64,000 bases of DNA from PALSA-555 sp963731625 (GTDB lineage Bacteria; Actinomycetota; Acidimicrobiia; IMCC26256; PALSA-555): assembly GCA_963731625.1 (NCBI GenBank), contig CAVSWH010000001.1, forward strand, positions 1,488,001 to 1,552,000. The letters run 5' to 3'. A program made the translations under genes and the position numbers. The notes under the pieces are model-generated. The model did no database searches. It was not told the DNA's origin and saw nothing but the letters and a program-made list of their open reading frames with translations. Shown here piece by piece: positions 8,260 through 16,251 of the stretch. Within the stretch, counting starts at the first letter, position 1; each line of letters opens with the position of its first letter.

Positions 8260-8754
8260 ATGGGAGTATCGGTGCGGCTCGTGGAGCGCCGGGATGCGGA
8301 CGCGACGCGCGCCATCTACAACCGCGAGGTGCTCGAGTCGACGGTGACCTTCGACATGGTGGAGCGCACGCCGGACGAGCAGGTGGCGTGGATCGACACG
8401 CACCGGGGCGCGCACGCCGCGGTGGTGCTGGTCGACGAGGCCGAGGCGGTGCTGGGCTTCGCGTCGCTGTCGCCGTACCGGTCGCGACCTGCGTACGCCA
8501 CGACCGTCGAGGACTCCGTCTACGTCGACCGGGACCACCGGGGACGGGGCTACGGGCAGCGCCTGCTCGAGGACCTGGTCACCCGGGCCGGCCAGCACGG
8601 GTTCCACAGCGTGATCGCCCGCATCGTGGGCGGGCACGCGGCGTCGATCGCGCTGCACGACCGCTGCGGCTTCACGTACGCCGGTACGGAGCGCGAGGTC
8701 GGGCGGAAGCTGAACCGTTGGCTCGACGTGGTGCTCATGCAGCGCATGCTCTAG
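8260..8754 (+). CDS. GNAT family N-acetyltransferase, phosphinothricin acetyltransferase-like
   Basis: The 164-residue protein has a single GNAT fold. The acetyl-CoA pyrophosphate-binding motif A is DRDHRGRGYGQRLL (about residues 90-103), preceded by the beta-4 strand TTVEDSVYV and followed by the motif B region GGHAASIALHDRCGFTYAGT. The N-terminal IYNREVLESTVTFDMVERTP resembles the Pat/Bar group, which acetylates phosphinothricin or methionine sulfoximine-like substrates. The actual substrate is unknown. The next gene starts 10 bases after its stop, so the two probably form an operon. Confidence 0.88.
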   Translation: MGVSVRLVERRDADATRAIYNREVLESTVTFDMVERTPDEQVAWIDTHRGAHAAVVLVDEAEAVLGFASLSPYRSRPAYATTVEDSVYVDRDHRGRGYGQRLLEDLVTRAGQHGFHSVIARIVGGHAASIALHDRCGFTYAGTEREVGRKLNRWLDVVLMQRML

Positions 8755-8764
8755 AGGAGGTCCG

Positions 8765-9367
8765 ATGGCTGAGCCTGATCTGCCGACCGCCGTCCTGACC
8801 GGACGCTTCGCCGAGGCGGTGCGGTGGGCGTCGCACCTGCACGCCGACCAGTCCCGCAAGGGCACCCGGATCGCGTACGTGTCGCACCTGCTCGCCGTGG
8901 CGTCGCTCGTCCTCGAGGACGGCGGCACCGAGGAGGAGGCGATCGCCGGCCTGCTCCACGACGCGATCGAGGACTGCCACGTCAGCGAGGCTGAGATCCG
9001 GGCCCGCTTCGGGGGCCTCACCGCCGAGATCGTCGTGGCCTGCTCCGACGGGCTCGGCGGACCCCGGGACGAGCGGGACTGGGGGGAGCGCAAGCAGGCC
9101 TACCTCGACCACCTCGAGCAGGATGACCTCCCCGAAGGGGCGCTCCGCGTGTCCGCCGCCGACAAGCTCCACAACGCCCGGTCGATCCTCACCGATCTGC
9201 GCGAGCACGGCCCGTCGGTGTGGGACAGGTTCCACGCTCCCGCCGACGAGCAGCGCCGGTATTACGCCGCGGTGGCCCGAATCTTGAGCGCCAAGCACGA
9301 CTCGGTCCTCACGCGGGAGCTGCGCCGCGTCGTTGACGAGCTGGTCGAGACGATCGACGGGCGCTGA
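8765..9367 (+). CDS. HD-domain hydrolase, small alarmone (ppGpp) hydrolase-like
   Basis: This 200-residue protein resembles the stand-alone hydrolase domain of RelA/SpoT proteins (MESH1-type SAH). Metal and catalytic residues are visible: H41 (AYVSHLLAV), H65-D66 (GLLHDAIED) and D133 (AADKLHNARS), with the N-terminal HADQSRKGTRI typical of this family. It lacks synthetase, TGS and ACT domains, so it would only degrade (p)ppGpp or a related nucleotide. GAGGAGG lies four bases before the ATG. Coupling with the acetyltransferase gene upstream has no obvious biochemical reason. Confidence 0.82.
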   Translation: MAEPDLPTAVLTGRFAEAVRWASHLHADQSRKGTRIAYVSHLLAVASLVLEDGGTEEEAIAGLLHDAIEDCHVSEAEIRARFGGLTAEIVVACSDGLGGPRDERDWGERKQAYLDHLEQDDLPEGALRVSAADKLHNARSILTDLREHGPSVWDRFHAPADEQRRYYAAVARILSAKHDSVLTRELRRVVDELVETIDGR

Positions 9368-9549
9368 TGCCGCCGGGTTAGTCGGAGCGCGGTCGCGATC
9401 AGGCCGGGAGGGCATCAACGTTGGTCGGATCCGGCGCCGTTGGTCCTGCGACGTTGACTTGGACACCGGGCGACGCGACGACAGATCGTCCGTGCGACGA
9501 CCCGTGTGGATCGCGCCGTTCGCTGCGCACACAACCTGTTGCGCGGACC

Positions 9550-9633
9550 TGGTGGGCCGGGCTGGGTTCGAACCAGCGAAGCTTTCGCGACGGTTTTACA
9601 GACCGTTCCCTTTGGCCACTCGGGCACCGACCC
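9550..9633 (-). tRNA. tRNA-Tyr (anticodon GTA)
   Basis: A class II tRNA on the minus strand: acceptor GGGTCGG/CCGGCCC (one G-U pair), anticodon loop CTGTAAA between ACGGT and ACCGT, a long variable arm with GCGAAAGC, and T-arm GCTGG-TTCGAAC-CCAGC. The discriminator is A and CCA is encoded. TGATATCGT (9645-9653, minus) just upstream could be its extended -10. The 182 bases between the HD gene and this tRNA show nothing recognisable. Confidence 0.96.
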
Positions 9634-9686
9634 GGGAGCCGCGTACGATATCAGTCACCGATTTCGTGTCGTGAGGAGATGCCGCG

Positions 9687-10175
9687 ATGCCGACGTTCGA
9701 CGTCGTCTCAGAAGTCGACATGCAAGAGATCCGCAACGCGGTCGACCAGGCGGCCCGCGAGATCGCGACCCGCTTCGACTTCAAGAACACGAGCTCGAGC
9801 GTCGAGCTGCAGGAGAAGGGCATCGAGCTGCACACCGAGAGCGAGGACCGGCTCCGGGCGCTCACCCAGGTGCTCGAGGAGAAGCTCGTGCGCCGGAAGG
9901 TGTCGCTGAAGGCGCTCGACTACGGCAAGGTCGAGGAGGCGGCGAAGGGCACCGTGCGCCAGCTCGTGACGCTGAGCGTCGGGATCAACGCCGACAAGGG
10001 GCGCGAGATCGGCAAGTTCCTGAAGGGCCTGAACGTGAAGGGGCTGTCGCACCAGGTGCAGGGCGATCAGCTACGCGTGAGCTCCAAGAAGCGAGACGAC
10101 CTGCAAGTGGCGATCCAGGCCATGCGCGAACACGACTTCGGGATCCCCCTCCAGTTCACGAACCAGCGCGACTGA
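9687..10175 (+). CDS. yajQ: YajQ family cyclic di-GMP-binding protein
   Basis: YajQ (UPF0234) proteins are ~160 residues with two ferredoxin-like folds; some bind cyclic di-GMP and modulate transcription factors. The 162-residue product shows the family hallmarks: start PTFDVVSEVDMQEIRNAVDQ, ATRFDFKNT in domain 1, and DDLQVAIQAMREHDFGIPLQ then FTNQRD at the end. GAGGAG precedes the ATG by eight bases. The stop codon abuts the stop of convergent htpX with no gap. Confidence 0.93.
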   Translation: MPTFDVVSEVDMQEIRNAVDQAAREIATRFDFKNTSSSVELQEKGIELHTESEDRLRALTQVLEEKLVRRKVSLKALDYGKVEEAAKGTVRQLVTLSVGINADKGREIGKFLKGLNVKGLSHQVQGDQLRVSSKKRDDLQVAIQAMREHDFGIPLQFTNQRD

Positions 10176-11021
10176 CTACCAGCGGTGGTCGCGCAGGCGC
10201 GCGATCCGCTCGGCGGTCGGGGGGTGCGTGGAGAACAGGCCGGCGTAGTTGACGCGGCGGCCGGCGAGCGGGTTGATGATGTAGGCGGTCGCCTCGGCGG
10301 GATTGACGTTCATCGGCACCTGCTTGGCGTAGGCCTCGATCTTCTCGAGCGCCCGGGCGAGCGGCTCGCCGTCGTGGAGGAGGTGCGCACCGCTGGCGTC
10401 GGCCTGGTACTCCCGCGAGCGGGACAGGGCCATCCGGACGAACATCGCGGCGATCGGGGCGAGGATCATCATGGCGAGCAGCCCGAAGATGTTGCCGTTC
10501 TCACTGCGGCCGCCGCCGAAGATGGCGCCGAACATGGCGAGGCGGGCGACGAACATGATCGCGAGCGCCACCGCGGCCGCGACGGAGCTGATGAGGATGT
10601 CGTGGTTGCGGACGTGGGAGAGCTCGTGGGCGAGGACGCCGCGCAGCTCGTCGGGCGAGAGGGCCTGGAGGATCCCCTGGGTGCAGCACACCGCGGCGTG
10701 GTGCTCGTTGCGGCCGGTGGCGAACGCGTTGGGCTGGCGCTCGGGCGAAATGTAGAGGGCCGGCATCGGCATGCCGGCGCGGCGGGTGAGGTCCTCGACC
10801 AGGTCGTAGAACTCCGGCGCCTGCTCGCGGGTGACGGGCCGGGCTCGTGCCGCCTTGATGGCGAGGGTGTCGCTGAACCAGTAGGAGCCACCGGCGAAGA
10901 GCACGCCGACGGCGAGGCCGACGGCCAGCCCGGCGGTGCCGGCGACGGCGGCGCCGATGCCCATGAAGAGCGCCCCGAGCACGGCCAGCAGGACCGTGGT
11001 CTTCACCGTGTTGACGATCAT
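10176..11021 (-). CDS. htpX: Membrane zinc metalloprotease HtpX (M48B)
   Basis: HtpX degrades misfolded membrane proteins. This 281-residue protein has two N-terminal membrane helices (about 8-27 and 30-48), the zinc motif HELSH (132-136), a further hydrophobic stretch at ~146-165 and 180-200, and the downstream glutamate ligand region SREYQADASG. The ATG at 11021 with GGTGAG upstream is preferred; the frame stays open upstream but is basic, Pro/Arg-rich and unlike the family. The C-terminus ends FSTHPPTAERIARLRDHRW, a common HtpX ending. Confidence 0.93.
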   Translation of the reverse strand: MIVNTVKTTVLLAVLGALFMGIGAAVAGTAGLAVGLAVGVLFAGGSYWFSDTLAIKAARARPVTREQAPEFYDLVEDLTRRAGMPMPALYISPERQPNAFATGRNEHHAAVCCTQGILQALSPDELRGVLAHELSHVRNHDILISSVAAAVALAIMFVARLAMFGAIFGGGRSENGNIFGLLAMMILAPIAAMFVRMALSRSREYQADASGAHLLHDGEPLARALEKIEAYAKQVPMNVNPAEATAYIINPLAGRRVNYAGLFSTHPPTAERIARLRDHRW

Positions 11022-11092
11022 CGTCTCACCTCGATGGCCGCTGGCTGCGGCCTCCACCCGGTGCAACGCTGCCCTCGCCCCGCCCGTTCCCG

Positions 11093-11578
11093 TCAGTCGT
11101 AGTACCCGGAGTGGCGGTAGATGCAGGGGATGCCCTCGCTGCGGAACATCGCTACGTTGCGCTGGTCGTCCTCGATCGCGAGGCGCAGCTCGTAGCCGGC
11201 GCGGCGCAGGTCCCAGACCGACGCCTGCTTGAACTCGCGCGACACGTCGTAGTCGCCGTACGGGCGCATGACGAGCAGGTCCCAGCGGATGTGGTAGCGG
11301 CGCAGCCACGCCTCGGTGAGTGGATGGACCCGCTCGGGGCGGGCGGTGAGGAGCACGACGCGCAGGTCGCGGTCGAGCAGGTCGAGGAGCACCCGGATCT
11401 CCTCGATGACCTCGTCGTCGCCGCACGCGTCGAAGAACGAGCGCCAGTCCTGGCGGGGCGACTCGAGGTAGTGCTGGCGGCTCGCCGCGTCGGAGAGCAC
11501 GCCGTCGAGGTCGACGACGGCGGCGGGGCCGGGGGCCGCGGGCCCGTCGCGCCAGGTCCAGTGTCCCGGGTCGATCAC
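11093..11578 (-). CDS. HAD-family phosphatase resembling the Pnkp 3'-phosphatase domain
   Basis: The 161-residue protein has HAD motif I DLDG (residues 23-26 in VVDLDGVLSD), motif II in VVLLTARPERV and motif III acidic residues in AIEDDQRNVAMF. The compact form and the REFKQASVWDLRRAGYEL segment resemble the phosphatase half of polynucleotide kinase/phosphatases, but the substrate is unknown. GTG at 11578 overlaps the acs stop (GTGA), so it is translationally coupled to acs. The ribosome-binding site AGGAG abuts the GTG, so the exact start is uncertain. Confidence 0.75.
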   Translation of the reverse strand: MIDPGHWTWRDGPAAPGPAAVVDLDGVLSDAASRQHYLESPRQDWRSFFDACGDDEVIEEIRVLLDLLDRDLRVVLLTARPERVHPLTEAWLRRYHIRWDLLVMRPYGDYDVSREFKQASVWDLRRAGYELRLAIEDDQRNVAMFRSEGIPCIYRHSGYYD

Positions 11579-13545
11579 TCCTCGTCGCCGGCGGCCGCCT
11601 GGGCCGCGAGGTAGCGGGACTTGATGCCCTCGACGACGGTCGCGTCGGCGAGCGTCGTCGTGTCGCCCAGCGCCTGGTCCTCGCTCACGTTGCGCAGCAG
11701 GCGGCGCATGATCTTGCCCGAGCGGGTCTTGGGCAGGTCCTCGGTGAAGAGGATCGTCTGGGGCCGGGCGATCGGGCCGATCGTGTGGGCCACGTGGTCG
11801 CGCAGCTCGCTGGCGAGCTCGGGCGTGGCCTCGTGGCCGGCGCGCAGGATCACGAACGCGGCGATCGCCTGGCCGGTCAGCGCGTCGGTCCTGCCGACCA
11901 CGGCGGCCTCGGCGACCGCGGGGTGGCCGACGAGCGCGTGCTCGACCTCGGCGGTCGAGATGTTGTGGCCCGAGACGAGCATCACGTCGTCGACGCGCCC
12001 GAGCAGCCAGAAGTAGCCGTCCTCGTCGCGCTTGGCGCCGTCGCCGGCGAAGTAGCGGCCCGCGAAGCGCGACCAGTAGGTGTCGCGGTAGCGCTGGGGG
12101 TCCCCCCAGATGCCGCGCAGCATCGACGGCCATGGGCGGGTCAGCACGAGGTACCCGCCACCGGGCACGGGGACGCTCGTCCCGGAATCGTCGACGATGT
12201 CCGCCTCGATCGCCGGGAGCGGGAAGGTGGCGCTCCCCGGCTTCAGGGTCGTGGCGCCGGGCAGCGGGCTGATCATGATCGCGCCCGTCTCGGTCTGCCA
12301 CCACGTGTCGACGACCGGGCAGCGCCCGCCGCCGATGTGGCGCCAGTACCAGACCCACGCTTCGGGGTTGATCGGCTCCCCGACCGTGCCGAGCAGGCGC
12401 AGCGTCGAGAGGTCGTGGCGCTCGGGGAACTCCGGGCCCCACTTCATGAAGGTCCGGATGGCGGTCGGCGCGGTGTAGAGGATCGTCACGCCGTAGCGCT
12501 CCACGATCTGCCAGAGCCGGTCCTTGTCGGGGAAGTCCGGCGTGCCTTCGTAGAGGACGCTCGTCGCGCGGTTGATGAGCGGCCCGTAGACGATGTACGA
12601 GTGGCCGGTGACCCAGCCGACGTCGGCGGCGCACCAGTACACGTCCTCGTCGGGCTTGAGGTCGAACACGTACTTGTGCGTGTAGGCGACCTGCGTCAGG
12701 TACCCGCCGGTCGTGTGCATGATCCCCTTCGGGCGGCCGGTCGTCCCGCTCGTGTAGAGGAGGTAGAGGAGGTCCTCGGCGTCCATCGGCTCGGCCGGGC
12801 ACGTCGTCGACTGCCGGGGCACCACGTCGTCCCACCACTGGTCGCGTCCCGCGGTCATCGGGACGTCGTCCTGGCCGGTGCGGCGCAGCACGAGGACCGA
12901 CTGGATGCTCGGGCAGTCGGCGACCGCCTGGTCGGCGGTCTGCTTCAGCGGGACGATGCCCCCGCGGCGCCACGCGCCGTCGCCGGTGATGAGGACCTTC
13001 GCCTCGGCGTCGTTGATGCGGTCGCGCAGCGAATCGGCCGAGAAGCCGCCGAAGACGACGGAGTGGGGCGCGCCGATCCGGGCGCAGGCGAGCAGCGAGA
13101 TGGGCAGCTCGGGCACCATCCCGAGATAGATGTTCACCCGGTCGCCCTTGCGCACCCCGAGCTCGAGGAGCGCGTTCGCGAGCCGCGAGACGTCGTCGAG
13201 GAGCTGGGCGTACGTGATCGTGCGCGTGTCGCCGGGCTCGCCCTCCCAGTGGTAGGCGACCTGGTCGCCGTGCCCGTCGGCGACGTGACGGTCGAGGCAG
13301 TTGTGCGCGGCGTTCAGGGTCCCGCCGACGAACCACTTGGCGAACGGCAGGTCCCACTCGAGGATGGTCTGCCACTCCTTCGACCAGTCGAGGAGGTCGG
13401 CCGCCTGGCGGGCCCAGAACCCCTCCCAGTCGCGGGTGGCCTCGTCATAGGCGCCGACGCCGGTGATGAGCGCGTCCTTCTTGAAGTCGTCGGGCGGCGC
13501 GAACGTGCGGCCCTCGGCGAGCAGTGACTCGATCGTGTCTGGCAT
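11575..13545 (-). CDS. acs: Acetyl-CoA synthetase
   Basis: Acs (656 residues) makes acetyl-CoA from acetate, ATP and CoA through acetyl-AMP. AMP-forming motifs are clear: YTSGTTGRPKG near residue 268 and the C-terminal TRSGKIMRRLLRNVSEDQAL, whose Lys is the acetylation-regulated catalytic residue. WWQTETGAIMISPLPG marks the acetate-specific clade, with the W that shortens the acyl pocket. Length is typical. It lies alone upstream of the HAD gene; no promoter was identified. Confidence 0.96.
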   Translation of the reverse strand: MPDTIESLLAEGRTFAPPDDFKKDALITGVGAYDEATRDWEGFWARQAADLLDWSKEWQTILEWDLPFAKWFVGGTLNAAHNCLDRHVADGHGDQVAYHWEGEPGDTRTITYAQLLDDVSRLANALLELGVRKGDRVNIYLGMVPELPISLLACARIGAPHSVVFGGFSADSLRDRINDAEAKVLITGDGAWRRGGIVPLKQTADQAVADCPSIQSVLVLRRTGQDDVPMTAGRDQWWDDVVPRQSTTCPAEPMDAEDLLYLLYTSGTTGRPKGIMHTTGGYLTQVAYTHKYVFDLKPDEDVYWCAADVGWVTGHSYIVYGPLINRATSVLYEGTPDFPDKDRLWQIVERYGVTILYTAPTAIRTFMKWGPEFPERHDLSTLRLLGTVGEPINPEAWVWYWRHIGGGRCPVVDTWWQTETGAIMISPLPGATTLKPGSATFPLPAIEADIVDDSGTSVPVPGGGYLVLTRPWPSMLRGIWGDPQRYRDTYWSRFAGRYFAGDGAKRDEDGYFWLLGRVDDVMLVSGHNISTAEVEHALVGHPAVAEAAVVGRTDALTGQAIAAFVILRAGHEATPELASELRDHVAHTIGPIARPQTILFTEDLPKTRSGKIMRRLLRNVSEDQALGDTTTLADATVVEGIKSRYLAAQAAAGDEE

Positions 13546-13582
13546 GCGCGCGTCCCCCTGGTCGGCGTGCCCGTCGGCGAGG

Positions 13583-14761
13583 CTAACGCCGAGGCGCCGC
13601 CGGGCGTTCGAGGACGACGACGCGGTGCGCGCCGAGGCCGCCCGGGTCGGTGAGCGCGGCCGCCTCGACGGCCCGGCTCCGGCCGGCGATCGCCGCGAGG
13701 TCCCCGCGGTGAGCGCCGGCAGCCCAGGTGCGTCGCCCCTCGTCGACGAGCTCGCGGACGCCGAGACCGTCGAGCCAGTCGGCCTGGCTCGTCTCGGACA
13801 TCACGCGGAACCCGGCGCGGGTCGCGACGTGCCGCAGCCACGCGAGCGGCACGTCGCAGGTGAGGTCCTGCTCGCCGGGATCGTCGAGGGGGCCGCGACC
13901 GGCGCGGTGCTCGCGGTAGGTGCGCAGCCAGCCACCGGTCGTGGCCCGACCACGCGCGAGCAGCCCGGCGGTCTCGTCGGCGTAGTCGAGGACCCAGACC
14001 TGGCCGTGCGGCAGCGTCACCGCGGCGCGCGCCAGCCACGCCGCCAGCTCGAGCGGGACGGGCAGCCGGTCGCCGGGGCGCAGCGCCGCGCCGTCGGCGA
14101 CCTCGTCGGCCCCCTCGACGAGCGCGGCGGGCGCGTCGACGAGCACCTCGACGAAGCGCGGGCCGTCGGCGCCGACGCGGACTTCGCGCCAGCCGTCGGG
14201 TCCCCGCTCGACGAGCCGCACGGGCAGGTTGTCGAGGAGCTCGTTCGCCACGATCACGCCGGGCAGCGCGACGTCCGGCAGCTCCTCCAGCGCGGTGACG
14301 ACCGGGCCGGTGCCGGGCACCGGGTCGGCCGGGTCGTCGGGTGTGACTCGCGCGAACGGCCCGAGCGCGTCGCTCGGTGTCTCCAGGCGCAGGAGCGACT
14401 GCGCCTCGACCCGCAGGCGCGGGGATCGCTCGACGAGCACGGCGCGCAGGGCGGGCGCGCAGGCCGGTCCGGCGCGCAGCACGTCGGCGAGCAGGCGGCC
14501 GCGCCCGCCGCCGGCGTCGACGAGGAGGAACGGGTCCGGCGTGCCGAGCGAGCTCCAGGTGTCGTCGAGCGCCCGCGCGACGAGGGCCCCGAACAGGGTG
14601 CCGATCTCGGGGCTGGTGACGAAGTCGTGACCGGCCCGCCCGGCGCCACCGCCCGCCGCGAAGAAGGCGTCGAGGGCCGCGGCCTGGAACGCGGCGAACG
14701 TGATCGGCCCCGACCGGTGGATCTCGGCCCTGAGGGTCTCGGCGGCGCCTCGGTCTGGCAC
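13583..14761 (-). CDS. MidA/NDUFAF7-family SAM-dependent protein arginine methyltransferase
   Basis: The 392-residue protein belongs to the MidA family (COG1565): DFVTSPEIGTLFG at residues 46-58 is the family signature and VDAGGGRGRL (81-90) is SAM motif I, followed by VVTALEELPDVALPGVIVAN and ELLDNLPVRL. The eukaryotic member NDUFAF7 dimethylates an arginine of NDUFS2, the NuoD homologue, during complex I assembly. Here the gene directly follows nuoN of the 11-gene nuo operon with 32 bases between, suggesting the same job. An in-frame ATG at 14797 overlaps the nuoN stop but reads only nine codons (MTAAAPTPP) before TGA, so I use the GTG at 14761. Confidence 0.85.
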   Translation of the reverse strand: MPDRGAAETLRAEIHRSGPITFAAFQAAALDAFFAAGGGAGRAGHDFVTSPEIGTLFGALVARALDDTWSSLGTPDPFLLVDAGGGRGRLLADVLRAGPACAPALRAVLVERSPRLRVEAQSLLRLETPSDALGPFARVTPDDPADPVPGTGPVVTALEELPDVALPGVIVANELLDNLPVRLVERGPDGWREVRVGADGPRFVEVLVDAPAALVEGADEVADGAALRPGDRLPVPLELAAWLARAAVTLPHGQVWVLDYADETAGLLARGRATTGGWLRTYREHRAGRGPLDDPGEQDLTCDVPLAWLRHVATRAGFRVMSETSQADWLDGLGVRELVDEGRRTWAAGAHRGDLAAIAGRSRAVEAAALTDPGGLGAHRVVVLERPAAPRR

Positions 14762-14793
14762 GACGGGTCAGGGCGGCGTCGGGGCCGCGGCGG

Positions 14794-16251
14794 TCATGAC
14801 CGCTGGAAGGCGAGCTGCCCCAGCCGGGCGAAGAACTCCGGGTACACGCCGACCACGAGGACCACGGTCGTCATGAGCCCGAGCGCGGCGCCGAGCGCGA
14901 CGGGGATGCGGCTCGTGCGGACGGGCGCGCCCTCGGGTGGCTCCTCGAACCAGAACCGTCGCGCGACCCCTGCGTAATAGAAGAAGGCGATCACCGAGTT
15001 CACCGCGGCGATGACCCCGAGCACCACGGCCGGCGTCGTGTTCGCCTCGAAGACCGCCCGGAACATGACGAACTTCGCGAACCACCCGGCGAGGGGCGGC
15101 ACGCCCGCGAGAGAGAAGAGGAAGAGGGTGAACACGGCGGCGATCGCCGGGCTGGTGCGGCCGAGGCCCCGGAAGGTGGACATGTCCGCCGAGCCGGTGC
15201 GGCGGGCCGCGGCGATCACCGAGGCGAACGCGCCGAGGTTCATCGCCCCGTAGATGAGGATGTAGATGACGACCGCCTCCCAGGCGGCGTTGCCGTGGAC
15301 GTCGCCTGCGACGGCGAGCGGCACGAGGATGAAGCCACCCTGGGCGATGGAGGAGTAGGCGAGCATCCGCACCACGTTGGTCTGGCGCAGCGCGGCGAGG
15401 TTCCCGAGCGTCATCGATCCCGCCGCGAGCACCCACAGGATCGGCTGCCACGAGTCCGCCGAGGGGAAGAACCCGAGGCGGATAATCGTCAGGAGCGCCA
15501 CGAAGCCGCCGGCCTTCGACGCCACCGACAGGAAGGCGGTGATCGGCGTGGGCGCGCCCTCGTAGGTGTCGGGTGCCCAGAAGTGGAACGGCACGGCGCT
15601 GACCTTGAACGCAAACCCGACGAGCGTGAGGAACACCGCGACGGCGAACAGTGCCGGGGTGCTGCCCGTCGCGTACCGGTGGATCTGGGCCAGCACCGTC
15701 GAGTTCGACAAGCCGAACACGATCGACATGCCGTAGAGCATGATCGCCGACGACAGCGCCCCGATCAGGAAGTACTTCAGCCCGGCCTCGTTCGACTTCG
15801 TGTCGTGCTTGCGCCAGGCGGCGAGGACGAAGGTCGGGATCGTGATCGTCTCGAGGGCGACGAAGAGCGAGATGAGGTCGCGCGCCGAGGAGATCACGAC
15901 CATCCCGAGCACCGACGTCAGCAGCAGCACGTAGTACTCGCCCTGGTGGTAGTCCCCCTCGCCGATGTAGTCGAAGGACACGAGCAGCGTCACGTACGCC
16001 GCGATGAGGAAGAACCCGGTGAGCACGAGCGAGTAGTTATCGACGACGAACGCGCCGCCGAAGAGGACCCGGGTGTGGCCGCTCACCGCCAGGGTCAGCA
16101 CCGGGACGAGCGAGCCCAGGACGCCGAAGGTCGCGACCCGCGCGGGCAGCTTCGGGTCCTCGGTGAAGAGGTCCACGATCAGCACCAGGATGATCGTCGC
16201 GGTGAGGACGATCTCCGGCGCGAGCGCGTGGAAGTCGACGTGCGGGTTCAC
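14794..16251 (-). CDS. nuoN: NADH-quinone oxidoreductase subunit N, operon 1
   Basis: NuoN is one of three antiporter-like proton-pumping subunits. The 485-residue protein has 14 predicted membrane helices; the pump signature SAVPFHFWAPDTYEGAPTPI and the following SVASKAGGF lysine helix are intact, as is ALETITIPTFVLAAW with its helix-5 glutamate. GTG at 16251 directly abuts the nuoM stop. It is the last nuo gene of the operon, before the MidA gene. Confidence 0.95.
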   Translation of the reverse strand: MNPHVDFHALAPEIVLTATIILVLIVDLFTEDPKLPARVATFGVLGSLVPVLTLAVSGHTRVLFGGAFVVDNYSLVLTGFFLIAAYVTLLVSFDYIGEGDYHQGEYYVLLLTSVLGMVVISSARDLISLFVALETITIPTFVLAAWRKHDTKSNEAGLKYFLIGALSSAIMLYGMSIVFGLSNSTVLAQIHRYATGSTPALFAVAVFLTLVGFAFKVSAVPFHFWAPDTYEGAPTPITAFLSVASKAGGFVALLTIIRLGFFPSADSWQPILWVLAAGSMTLGNLAALRQTNVVRMLAYSSIAQGGFILVPLAVAGDVHGNAAWEAVVIYILIYGAMNLGAFASVIAAARRTGSADMSTFRGLGRTSPAIAAVFTLFLFSLAGVPPLAGWFAKFVMFRAVFEANTTPAVVLGVIAAVNSVIAFFYYAGVARRFWFEEPPEGAPVRTSRIPVALGAALGLMTTVVLVVGVYPEFFARLGQLAFQRS

